Below, one piece after another: positions 11,197-21,276 of a DNA stretch of 64,000 bases. A program made the translations under genes and the position numbers. The notes beneath the pieces are model-generated. The model saw nothing but the letters and a program-made list of their open reading frames with translations, did no database searches and had not been told where the DNA came from. The stretch comes from Diplodia intermedia (taxonomy: Eukaryota > Ascomycota > Dothideomycetes > Botryosphaeriales > Botryosphaeriaceae), in assembly GCA_021495925.1 (NCBI GenBank), contig JAKEKT010000033.1:62001-126000 (forward strand), given 5' to 3'. Numbering within the stretch: position 1 is the stretch's first letter; every line of letters begins with the position of its first letter.

Positions 11197-11655
11197 GATG
11201 GGGGGGTGAAGCCGAGATGCGTTGTTTTTGCTCTTTCGAGACGCGAAGATTTCCCTTTCTTTTTCTCCCCCATTCGGGGATGGATGCTTCTTCGGGAACG
11301 AACGGTTCGTAATGGGTTATGGGATACATGGCATGGTTCACGGAGTTTTATGGCGCCTCTGAGAAAGGGGAAGGATGACGTCGAAATTGATGGCACTCGT
11401 GGCGGTCGACATCATCAACATCATCATTATTTTTGCAGGCAAGCGGAGAGCAGCCTGAAGTTATGCCACACAGAAAGCAAGGATCCCTTCACTGGTTTGA
11501 TGGTATTCGGCGATGAAATAGCCAGGATAATACATGCACTTGCGCTCATAGTCTATATTTGGTGAATGACAAAAACGCCACCCATATGTTGAAGAAAACT
11601 GGAATTGTACGTAAACGTCCAAAGTGGGGGAATCTGGAAGGCGCTTTTTATATTT
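11197..11655. other. intergenic region between convergent TAF10 and uS19m genes
   Basis: About 460 bp between two genes whose 3' ends face each other. It should hold both terminators. It contains a short CATCATCAA-type repeat near 11410-11430 and is otherwise unremarkable. Confidence 0.5.
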
Positions 11656-12313
11656 TTATTTGTTCTTGGAGTGCTTGTACGAGAACCTCTTCCTCGTCCT
11701 GTAGAAGTATTTAGCTGTCAGCGTTCGTCTGGCTGCATTGATTTTCGCCGTAACAGTCGGTCTCCGCTAATGACCCTATGCTACTCTCGCACTACCTTGC
11801 ATGTACACCATTTGTTCCTCGAAAATAATAGATACAATCCATGCAATCAACGAATTCTAGACCCGCAGGAAGAAAAGAGACCACTCACGGAGCAAATTCG
11901 CCCAACTTGTAGCCGACCATGTCCTCGGTGATCTGGATTTCGTTGTAGTTCTTGCCGTTATGGATCATGAACTTGAGCCCGACGAAGTTGGGTAGGATGA
12001 CGGCGGAGCGCGCCTGTGTCTTGATCGGCGGCGGCGGGCGCTCGCCGGGCTTGGGGACGACGATGGGGAGACTGTTGTGCTTCGTTTTCCGCGGTCAGAT
12101 GCTGTCCAGCTTTTGCGCACGGATACCGCGGTATAGGGATGGGAGTCCGGGAGGGAGAGCGGTCGGTATGCGGCGGTTAAGAGCGTGGTCGGCAGACTTA
12201 CGGGACGATGTTGGGGCCTGCGCAAAGTGTCAGCTACGCCCATTGAGGGGGTGGACGTTGATGTACGTACCCTTCCAGACCGAGCGCGCGAACAGCGCCC
12301 GCGTTGGCAACAT
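11656..12313 (-). CDS. RSM19: mitochondrial small ribosomal subunit protein uS19m
   Basis: This is a component of the mitoribosome small-subunit head, homologous to bacterial S19. The exons on the minus strand are 12313-12271, 12217-12202, 12071-11889 and 11698-11656, giving 94 residues. The sequence runs MLPTRALFARSVWKG, then the S19 signature ILPNFVGLKFMIHNGK, NEIQITEDMVGYKLGEFAPT and the basic tail RKRFSYKHSKNK. The size matches bacterial and mitochondrial S19. The N-terminal Arg and absence of acidic residues fit a mitochondrial targeting start. The second exon is only 16 nt and encodes part of GPNIVP. Both of its splice sites are canonical and the frame only works with it included. The gene is head to head with MRE11 across 370 bp. 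Confidence 0.93.
12202..12217 (-). other. RSM19: 16-nt micro-exon of RSM19
   Basis: On the minus strand the sequence reads GCGCAG, then 16 exon bases beginning GCCCCAAC, then GTAAGT. Joining it between exon 1 (phase 1) and exon 3 gives WKGPNIVPLPIVV with no frame break. Skipping it would shift frame before the conserved S19 core, so it must be included for function. Confidence 0.75.
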
Positions 12314-12683
12314 GATTGGCGGTTGTGAGTGGGTGCGGAGGTGGATGCGGCGGGTTTGGCTTGGGGAAATGTTCGATGTCCCAAAGAGCCAAGCCCGCGG
12401 CTCGGCGGCGCGATGTCACGCCCACCCCCGGCGCCGATCACTGAGCTACACCAGGCAGCAAACGCGTCTTCCGTGAAGGTGAGCGCGTCGCCTGCCATGA
12501 ATCGAGCTTGACCCGCGCGTGATTCTGTCAACGAAGCGCTGTGGTCACGACAACGCTCTCCTGCAGCCTTCAATTTTCTCTTCCTGCACATACTTGCGAC
12601 TACATATCCGTACAGGCACAGGCGAGCATCTGCACCGGCTTCACCACGCTTTTCAGTTCGACGAAGCGTAGGGCACCGCTACA
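12314..12683. promoter_or_regulatory. bidirectional promoter region, RSM19 / MRE11
   Basis: These 370 bp separate the start codons of two divergently transcribed genes. No TATA box is obvious on either side. The region should carry both promoters and leaders. I see no other gene in it. Confidence 0.5.
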
Positions 12684-15246
12684 ATGCCTGCTTCGGGACG
12701 AGGTTCGTGTATTCTCCAGTTTTTTGTCCCTATATTTCTCTGCCTCAGACTTCCCTGTCTTCTGCTCTACAAGCACGCCCTAGACTCCAAAAAGCACCAG
12801 AGATGAAAGCTCACGAATACGCCTACGTGCAGGTCTCAACAACCCCGATGATCCGGATACCATCCGAATCCTAGTCGCGACGGACAGCCATGTCGGGTAC
12901 AATGAGCGCGACCACATTCGCGGCGACGATAGCTGGAAGACCTTCCACGAGGTCATGACACTGGCCAAGAAGCACGACGTTGACATGGTGCTACACGGTG
13001 GCGACCTCTTCCACGAGAACAATCCGAGCCGGAAGAGCATGTACCAGGTCATGCGCAGCTTGCGGATGAACTGCTTCGGGGATAAGCCGTGTCAGCTCGA
13101 GTTGCTCAGCGATGCGAGTGAGGTCTTTCAAGGGTGAGTGGGATTCGTGCGAGCGGCGACGCACTGGGAGGTGCCGGAGAATAACAGGATACAGGGCGTT
13201 CAACCACGTCAACTACGAGGATCCTGACATGAACGTGGCGATTCCTGTCTTCTCGATCCATGGCAACCACGATGATCCGTCGGGAGTACGTACATGCGGA
13301 AGTGTTGCAGGTTTGGTCTTGCGCTGACGTAGTGCTAGGAAGGCCATTACTCGGCAATGGACTTGCTCCAAGTTTCTGGCCTGGTCAACTACTACGGCCG
13401 TACGCCAGAGTCAGACAACATCCAGATCAAGCCTGTCCTACTCCAGAAAGGCCACACGAAGCTCGCTCTTTTCGGCATGAGCAACGTCCGTGACGAGCGT
13501 TTGTTTCGAACTTTCAGAGATGGCAACGTCAAGTTCTTCCGCCCGTCGGTGCAGCAAGATGAATGGTTCAACCTGATGAGTGTTCACCAAAACCATCATG
13601 CGTACACGATGACTGGGTACCTGCCCGAAAGCTTTCTCCCAGACTTCTTGGACCTTGTCGTGTGGGGTCACGAACATGAGTGCAAGATTGAGCCGACCCA
13701 GAACGCGGAAACGGGCTTCCATGTCATTCAGCCTGGTTCTTCGGTTGCGACTTCACTGATGCCAGGAGAGGCGGTTGGGAAGCATGTTGCGATTCTGAGT
13801 ATCAACACTAGAACAGACAAGAGGTTCGAAGTCACGCCGATCAGATTAAAGACGGTACGGCCCTTCGTGATGAAGGAAATCGTTCTATCGGAGGAGAAAG
13901 CCATCAAGGACATCGCGAAAAAGGACGGCAACCGTGTTACGATCACCAAGTACCTGATTAGCATCGTCGAGAAGCTCATCAAGCAGGCAAATGAGGAGTG
14001 GCATGCATTTCAAGAACCCGACGGAGATGACGAGCCGGTAGAAGCCCCACTACCGCTAATCCGTCTTCGCATTGAGTACACGGCACCCGACGGTGGCCAT
14101 TTCGATTGCGAGAATCCTCAGCGCTTCTCGAACCGTTTCGTCGGCAGGGTTGCGAACGTCAATGACGTTGTACAGTTCTACCGCAAGAAAGCCCAATCGC
14201 GGAGGACGGAGAAAATGGAACTGGACATGCCTGAGGACTCGGTGATATCTCAACTGAACGTCGACAATATCAAGATTGGAAAGCTTGTGCGTGACTTCCT
14301 CTCGGCTCAGACTTTGACCATCCTGCCGGCGAACAACTTTGGCGATGCGGTCAGCCAGTACATCTACAAGGATGACAACACGGCAATGGGGGTTTTCGTC
14401 AACGAAGCCCTTGCGGATCAGATGTCGCATTTGCTTGAGACGGACGAGATGGATGAAGATGAATTTGCGACGGCGATGAATGAGTACCGCTCCAAGGTTG
14501 AAGCCATGTTTGCTGCGGGCCAGAAGAAGATTAGCACGAAACGGAAGCTGAAGCCAAAGCCCGACAACTGGGACAGCGATATGGAAGGTAGCTGGGCCGA
14601 CCAACCCGGAGCTATTGACTATGGCGATGAAAGGGACGACGACAATGACTCGGTGGCGAGCTCAGTTCCACCCAAGACTACTGCCACGCGTGGCAGGGGA
14701 CGTGGCCGTGGTGGTCGTACAACAGCTACTCCCTCTCGTGCAACGACGAAGACGCCCGCGAAGGCTCCTGCGAAGTCTACCGCCGCAAGTCGTCGCGGTA
14801 AGAAGCGTGTTCAGGAAGAGGAAGAAGAAGAAGAGGAGGAGGAAGAGGAAGAGGAGGAAGATCACGACGTCATCATGCTTGACGACGATGATGACGACGA
14901 GGAGGAAGAATCGGATGCGGAGGACTTATTCACAAAGCCCGCGCCGCCCAAGAAGACAACCGCTAGACAAAAGGCGGCAACCAGCAAATCCAAGGCCACA
15001 CCGGCGCGCTCGCAACGCTCCGCCAGCCCCGCGAAAAAGAAGACGCCGGCAAGGAAGGCGCCGGCGGCGAAGCCGGCTCCGCGACAGAGCAAGCTGAACT
15101 TCTCACAGGCGGCGGATAGCTTGCCAAGCCAGACTGGCAGGGGCGCGAGTGCCAGAAAGAGGCCGCCGACTGACGATGAGATCTCCGGCGACGATGACGC
15201 TTTCGACCCTCCGGCGCCCACGGCGAGATCCATGCGGAAGAGATAG
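12684..15246 (+). CDS. MRE11: double-strand-break repair nuclease Mre11
   Basis: Mre11 is the Mn-dependent nuclease of the Mre11-Rad50-Nbs1 complex, acting at DNA breaks, meiotic breaks and telomeres. The likely exons are 12684-12702, 12803-13133, 13195-13285 and 13339-15246, giving 782 residues. Phosphoesterase motifs appear in order: DSHVGY (motif I, with H where DNHVGY is usual elsewhere), HGGDLFHENNPS (II), FSIHGNHDDPSG (III), and VVWGHEHEC (IV/V). The capping domain follows, then an acidic run of about 16 Glu encoded by GAGGAA repeats, an Asp/Glu run, and a Lys/Ala/Pro-rich DNA-binding tail with RGRGRGGR. The first junction is the least sure. A donor at GTTCGT with acceptor after CCAGAG, or a donor at GTGTAT with acceptor CACCAG, both keep frame. 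Confidence 0.95.
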
Positions 15247-16429
15247 AGCGGTCAAAGGGAGCAGCGGATATGAGCGCAAGCACAGAGCAGGTGTTACCAG
15301 GGGAACCGGTCAGCATGGCGTTGCTGCATGGCAAATGGGATATGGCGTTTAGAGCGGGAAGGCATTGCTGTTGCTAACAAGGTAGAACAGCTGAATATAG
15401 CTGTACACGAGTGGAAGGACCGGGTGGGTAGATTGCAGGGTTAGGGAAGTATAGTTCTCAGCATGGCAATAACAGATCTGATCTCGCAGCCCCAGATTTT
15501 CGTGCTGCGATCGGTCCATTCCTTTGGGACACTCAGGAACAGGCAGGAGTAACCAAATGCTGGGAGGGAGACTCGGCTTCGGCCGATGTGCTTGCTTCCG
15601 CGGAGTCGCTGCGCTGAGTGCAAATGCGGTAAGTGTGGAGCTCGTCTTTCTTTGCACCATCTCTACCACAAGCTTGCATGTCGCCTCGCGATGAGGCCGG
15701 CGTCGTGCGTGTCGGCAAATTCGAGCAGCCAATTGCTTCACCACATAGACTGGACACTTCATGCTGAGTTGCGATGGCTGCGACGCGAAGGCCCCGGTCG
15801 CAGTGTCGGGACGATCTGGTGGGTGGCTGCTTCCGTATCTCGACTTCCCAGCTGGGAAAGCTTGACGCAACCTACCCTCGGCGCAGCGATCCGCGGCGAC
15901 GCCGCCCAGCGAAATCTGTCTTTGCAATGTCTCGTTCCTTCTCCTCTCCGGTCACGCCAGCTGTGCCCACGACTTCCCGCCATTTCTATGTCCAGCCCTG
16001 AACCGGCCAGAAGGTGCATCTCGCTCGTCTGTTACACAGCCTTTCTCACGGCTCAGACTCATCCACAACTTTCTCCATCCATCACTCTCTTGCTTCGCAC
16101 GCCAACGCGGCTTGCTGTCCGTCTCTCATTCCACTATCGGCACGCTTGCTGCACGCTTGGATACCGCAGCTCTCTTGTTTGCACCACGCCATCCACTTGC
16201 TTTACCGTTGATTGATACGCTCTCACGTTCCCCGATCCCCATTTCGCTGTGAGCGTTCTCCGCTTCTGTGCAAGGCCCGGGACCGTGCTGACTCGTCATA
16301 GCGTCGACAACCAGTGACTGCGCTGCTTGGTCGCCTGTCCTCTCAGTCCACGTCCTCACCGCCACCGTTCGTCTTGAGTGCGACCGACCCCATCCGGACC
16401 AGTGAGCGAGACACGGACGGCGGGGTGGC
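15247..16429. other. intergenic region upstream of the large unknown gene
   Basis: About 1.2 kb between co-oriented genes. The longest frame (15586-16215, plus) has Cys/Ser/Leu-rich translation with no family resemblance. From about 16020 the plus strand becomes pyrimidine-rich with many TCTC and CTTT tracts, as is common in fungal promoters and leaders. No gene is called. Confidence 0.5.
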
Positions 16430-19400
16430 ATGTCAGTCCGGTCCAAGGTCGCGGAGCTGCTAGCTCTGCGAGACTCGGTGTCAGAGTCGGCTGTGTCGAT
16501 TGAGAAGTTCACGAACGAGGAGGCTGTCAGAGGTAAGTCACATGTCTGTGTCGCCATCCAGGAGCCGGTCGCATGTCGCTGCCTTCTCTCTCATGGTGCT
16601 TCTTTCAGCCAAATTCTATCCAGTCATACAAGTCTTCCCTCACTTCTACCTTCATCCACACCGTCATCCTCATCCTCATCCTGCTACGGGGTGGACCGCT
16701 CCTCCCACCTGGTGCGCTCCTTCGCACATTCTTTTTAAAGCATGCTTCGCTCGCCCATGACACCGCGTCAAGCGGCACGTCACGCCCGCTACAAGGAAAA
16801 GTTCGGCACAGGGCCCGACGACTCGCCCACACGCATGACTCGAACCTCAAGTGACAGCGGACAGCTAACTCGTGCATCTTCAGAACATGTGCTCCGTCCT
16901 GCTGCTTCGAGTTCGAGCATGGGGCTTCGCGGCTCTGCATCTCTTCCAGCCTTTCGTGGCCGTTTCGACGGCGGCAGGTCTTCTTCGACTTCAGCAACGG
17001 CGAGCTCTCTTCTGTCTGCCCCGAATGCTGGCAACGTGAATGCTGGCGGTCCCGCTCATGTCAACGGCCAAAACATACACAAGAAACCGTCGCCCACTCC
17101 CTCACTCAAGCGCGATAAGATTCAGAGGCTCATCAAGGAACACGGGTCCCCTCCTGGTCTCCGTGTCACTGCTGGTGGTCGCATTGTGCCGCACGATATG
17201 CCAGCCTTGGGTAGCCCACAGTACCCCGTCAATAACGTCTGCAAGATGGGCGAGTGGACTTTCGCCAGTACCCGTGGCAATCCAATGCAGCGTGCCACCT
17301 CGCAGCCGCCGTATCTTCGCCGCAACTCTGACGCCGTTCCCCCACCCGCTTTCGAACCGATGAGCCGCTCGAACAGCTCCAACACTGCCGTGAACACGAC
17401 CATCCCGGCCTACGCCCACGGGTACAACCCCAATTTCGTTCCTTTCTTCTTCCCTGGTCCTCAATTTGCATTTGCTCAGCCTCCAACACGGTCCTTCAAT
17501 GTACCCACGCCGGTGACAAACAACACCAATAACAGTACTGCGAGGGCAGACATTGCTGAGCTGAAGAAGATGCTAGACAAGATTCACACTGAACAGAGGG
17601 ACTTGGAGAGAGAGATGGTGATCCGCGAGGGCAATCTCACTGCTGAGGAGCGCCAGAGCATGGTGGAGCAAAAGGTCCAGATGGTCAACGAGTCTGACCA
17701 AATCCGAAAGGACCTCAAACGCCTGGAATCTGGTGACTCCTCTGGTTCTGGTTCTTTCGAGCAGCAGAAAGCCGCGGTTCCCCAGCCTCCAGGTCTTGTT
17801 GCCCCTCAAGCCGGCCATCAGCCTGGTTTGAATCCTTACATGTTCTCCAACGCACCCGCTGGTTTCATGTCTTTCGCCGGCAGCAACCAGTTTCCTGCTC
17901 CTTACATGTTCCCCGGCGTGGTACCTTTCCAAGGCTTCCCTTCCCTGGATGGCGCAACCGGCACCCCGGAGGGCGAAGGACTTGCCCCTGCTGCGGATAA
18001 GGAAAAGGCCAAGAAGGCTGCTCCGGAGGACAATGGCAAGCAGGAACAGCAGACCAAGCCAGCAGCTCACGCTCCTCGTCGTTCGCATGCATTGGAGATC
18101 AAGGATCCGAACAAAACATCCGAGCATAAAATCACAAGCAAAAGGTCTGCACTGGATCCCACAAGTCCAGCATACACTCCTCAGAAAAAGTCCAAGTCAG
18201 ATGCTAGCCACGAGGATTCGTCGCTTGTGTTCGTGCCACCGTCGCCTTCCCCGATCGCTTCTCCGTACCGGGATGCTGCTTTCGCAGCCCATTTCCCTTG
18301 GCTTTGCTCGAACACTAAGGGAGACAAGAAGAATGACAGTACCACCAGGATCAGTCCGGAACACTCGGTCACTTCTTCTGCACACCGGCCAAGTGCGTCC
18401 AGTATCAACACGGCTGACTTTTTCCCGAACAATCCACAGGAGCATTCCTCGGCCAGCTACAATGTCAGGAAGAACGTGCAAGCTCGCCAGGTCACGCCAG
18501 ACAGATCGCAGCTTCCTTGGACTAATGTGTTCACGAGCCCTGACGAGGGCCACAACCTTCTTCGAGCTCCTCAAGTCTCGCCTGTTGATGGCCCATCCGT
18601 GAGAAACGACTCTGCTCTGGGTATGAACCAGTCTGAAGGCTACTCGACCCGTAATGCCCAGCTTCGTGTCCCACAGAACACCTCTAGGCATGACACCGAT
18701 GACAAGCACTCTGCTTCTGGGGCTCGTGCATGGTCGAGAGCTGACTCGAATCGTGTTCCGGCGGCTCCCTCATCCATGGGACAGCTTGATTTCAGGAACA
18801 AGTCTGTCAATTTCTTACTCGGATTCTCGGCCGGTCTGTCTGGACAGTCTATCCAGGGAACCGAAGATGTTGATTACATGCAGGGTTGGGCGCAGGGACT
18901 GCTTTCAGCAAAGCAGTCAAACTCCCGTCAGCCGAGTGAAAGCAGCGCATCCCCAATCTCGGAAGAACCGAGCCAGGTACGTCAGCGGCAATTCAGCGAA
19001 CAGCGTCAGAGCAGCTTTCTACACCCCGATTCTTTCACCTACCGTCGTGACGACAGTATTCCGCCTCCAACTGGGTACATGCAATTGTCCGCGACACCGA
19101 TGCACAAAGTCTCTATCACAACCTTGAAGGGTGCGCCAACCAGTTCTCAGGACTTTCGGCCCGTCGCTGCTCGATTTGAGTCCTCGGGGACCAACAAGAG
19201 CATTGCTTCCAGCATGGGCATCGCGCTTGCAGATGTTCCGACACCCTACAGGACAGTCAGCGGGGGAACGGACAATACTATTACTGAAAGGATTGATGCC
19301 ATGGTGAACATGCAGCAGACGCCTATGACGCACCGCTCAGGGAACGAAGGGGATGAGATGAGACCTACGGATCGCTCCAACCAATCTCCTTCCAAGCTGG

Positions 19401-19897
19401 CTAGGGTCTTTTCCGGTCAGTCGGTGCCAGGACAGGGTCAGCAGAAGGTTAACCGCAGCTTCAACCTGAACTGTCTTGGTGACCAGCGCGAACAGGCACG
19501 TCACAGCCGCACCTCCTACGACGGCGCGGAGGACGACGAAGGCGAAGCTGGAAACACTCAGAGGTCGGAGACGATGAACGCGCGTGTTTCTCCTTCCAAA
19601 GCCTCAGCGTTCACAGACTCTCCTTCAGTCTCGACCGGGTCCCCGAAGAAACTTTCGAAGGCAGCGGTCAAGAACAAGATCGAAGAAGTCGCCGGAAATG
19701 CCGCTGGCGCCGCAAAGAGCAAGAAAGGCCGGAAAAACAAGAGACCTGGGAACGATGAGGTGGATGACCCGACCAAGATGTCTCGCGACGAGAAGAAGAA
19801 CTGGAGAGAGATGTGGAGGAGGCGGTTCGATGACATCAGGAACGAGGAGCAACGGGAGATTGACCGCTACCAGGCGCAGAACCCGCTCCCGCCTTGA
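16430..19897 (+). CDS. large unrecognised low-complexity protein with a central coiled coil
   Basis: I do not recognise this protein. The main exon runs to 19897. A first exon 16430-16532 (MSVRSKVAELLALRDSVSES and 14 more codons) ends at a GTAAGT donor, and splicing to about 16773 keeps frame, giving about 1075 residues. If that exon is not used, the start is ATG 16742 (1051 residues). The protein is rich in Ser, Pro, Asn and Gln. Residues around 17550-17740 (ADIAELKKMLDKIHTEQRDL, then VEQKVQMVNESDQIRKDLKR) form a likely coiled coil. It is followed by an aromatic/Pro-rich repeat-like patch (PYMFPGVVPFQGFPS). A second ordered patch is VNFLLGFSAGLSGQSI with DYMQGWAQGLLSA near 18810-18910. The C-terminus is a basic stretch KKGRKNKRPG and a charged helix MSRDEKKNWREMWRRRFDDI. 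There is no signal peptide or membrane segment. The coding nature is strong: over 3 kb open with codon bias like its neighbours. Confidence 0.75.
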
Positions 19898-20929
19898 AGA
19901 AGCCTCGGTATCACAACGATCAGCATCTGGCTCGAATGGCACGTCGGCAAGAGCCTATCACTTCGGAAAGCATTCCTCATCCTTACAATTCATAGCCGCA
20001 CATTCATCGGCTGCGAGCATGGCCCGGGACACGCCGTGACGGATTGCTTTCCCGATTTATCACCTCTCTCGATTACTCATGCTCTTTTGATCAGCACATG
20101 GATTTTCTTATTGTCTTTGCCTTTTTCCGTTCGGACTTAGTCATTTGATCGAGCCAGGTTGGCGGTGGTGTGTGGTGAACGCTTGCATGGTCCTGGGCCT
20201 TTCGGCTGCCCCGGAACCAGCTGCATCGGATCCACTTCTTGCATCTCGGCGAGTAATGGAAGATGTCGTTGTTGTCGGCTTTGATCAAGTATATCAAAGG
20301 ACAAAAAGGATGCACCGTGCACCTTTTTCTTACTTTCTTTTCTCCCTTGCTTTGAAGGTTCTCTAGCGGTACTCTATGAACATGGTTCCTTGTTGCTTTT
20401 ATAATAATTCCCAGCTTCTTCCATTAGCGATTCGACATCTCTTTTTCTTCCATATGGGTAGAGAGTAAGGTTGTTAGAGTCCATAAAGTTCCCCCAATAG
20501 CAATGATTGCGAGCATACGGGGATAGCAAGAGAAAAAGTTGATTGAATGCAGTGGATCTTTCTTTCTCGCGATGAAACCGACTTTTTGAGAAACTAGAAT
20601 TGTCCGTGGTCGGGCATGTCGTCTGAGAAGGAGGCCGCTGTGCGGTTTCTCACGATGTTCCGCCATCCTTGTCGACGCTTTGGCGGTGAGGGCGGGAGGA
20701 TTTGCTTGCCCGTTTTGACTACGTCATTCCGCTGCATTCCGCGGCATGGTGAAACGGGGAAGCGGGTCAAGGGGAGGCCATCATGTGTATGAAGTTGGGG
20801 TCTGTTCATTTGATAAGAGGATGGAAAAGCACGCGGCTTAGAGGTCATGTGAAACGTATATATATTTGCTTATAAAGAAGAGAAGTTCAGATACTGCAAG
20901 CTTTTCGGCAGGAGAGTAGTGAGCCCATG

Positions 20930-20943
20930 TTTTTTTTTTTTTT
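20930..20943 (+). repeat. poly-T run
   Basis: Fourteen consecutive T bases. No tRNA or other pol III gene lies just upstream, so it is not an evident pol III terminator. Confidence 0.9.
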
Positions 20944-21126
20944 AGAGTAATGATTGTTTAAATGAGCTATCTAAGCGAGCAGCCACCCCATACCCGTACG
21001 TATGTACCACGGCCGTACGTACTACTTTAAAGTATATGCGTGCGTATACAATCTCGCTTAAGGGACGGGACCGCCGACCTCTTTTTCTTCTCTTTTTTTC
21101 TTGCCCTTGGGGGATAAGGCTGCAGG

Positions 21127-21150
21127 GCGTGCGTGCGTGCGTGCGCGCGT
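21127..21150 (+). repeat. GCGT microsatellite
   Basis: An alternating purine-pyrimidine run of GCGT units ending in GCGCGC. Alternating sequence of this kind can adopt Z-DNA. It is likely to vary in length between isolates. Confidence 0.85.
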
Positions 21151-21220
21151 CCGGGCATATGTGCGTGTGCTGCATGCGATTAGGTACTGCGGAGCGGTTT
21201 TGCTGTGATATCTTGGGAGA

Positions 21221-21276
21221 AAGGGGAGGGGAGGGGAGGGAGGGAGGGAGGAAGGGAGGGAGCGAGGGAGGGGGGT
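21221..21276 (+). repeat. G-rich GGGAG repeat tract
   Basis: About 56 bases of GGGGA and GGGA units with more than eight G runs of three or more. This meets the usual pattern for intramolecular G-quadruplex formation on the plus strand. It lies about 2.5 kb upstream of the kinase start. Confidence 0.85.

Noticed and set aside
15586..16215. 209-codon plus-strand open frame between MRE11 and the large unknown gene
   Set aside because: Cys/Ser/Leu-rich with no family resemblance, overlaps minus-strand frames, and lies in pyrimidine-rich promoter-like sequence.
21221..21276. possible telomere-like or satellite repeat
   Set aside because: The units are GGGA/GGGGA without a TTAGGG pattern, and unique genes flank it on both sides. 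It is a simple G-rich tract.
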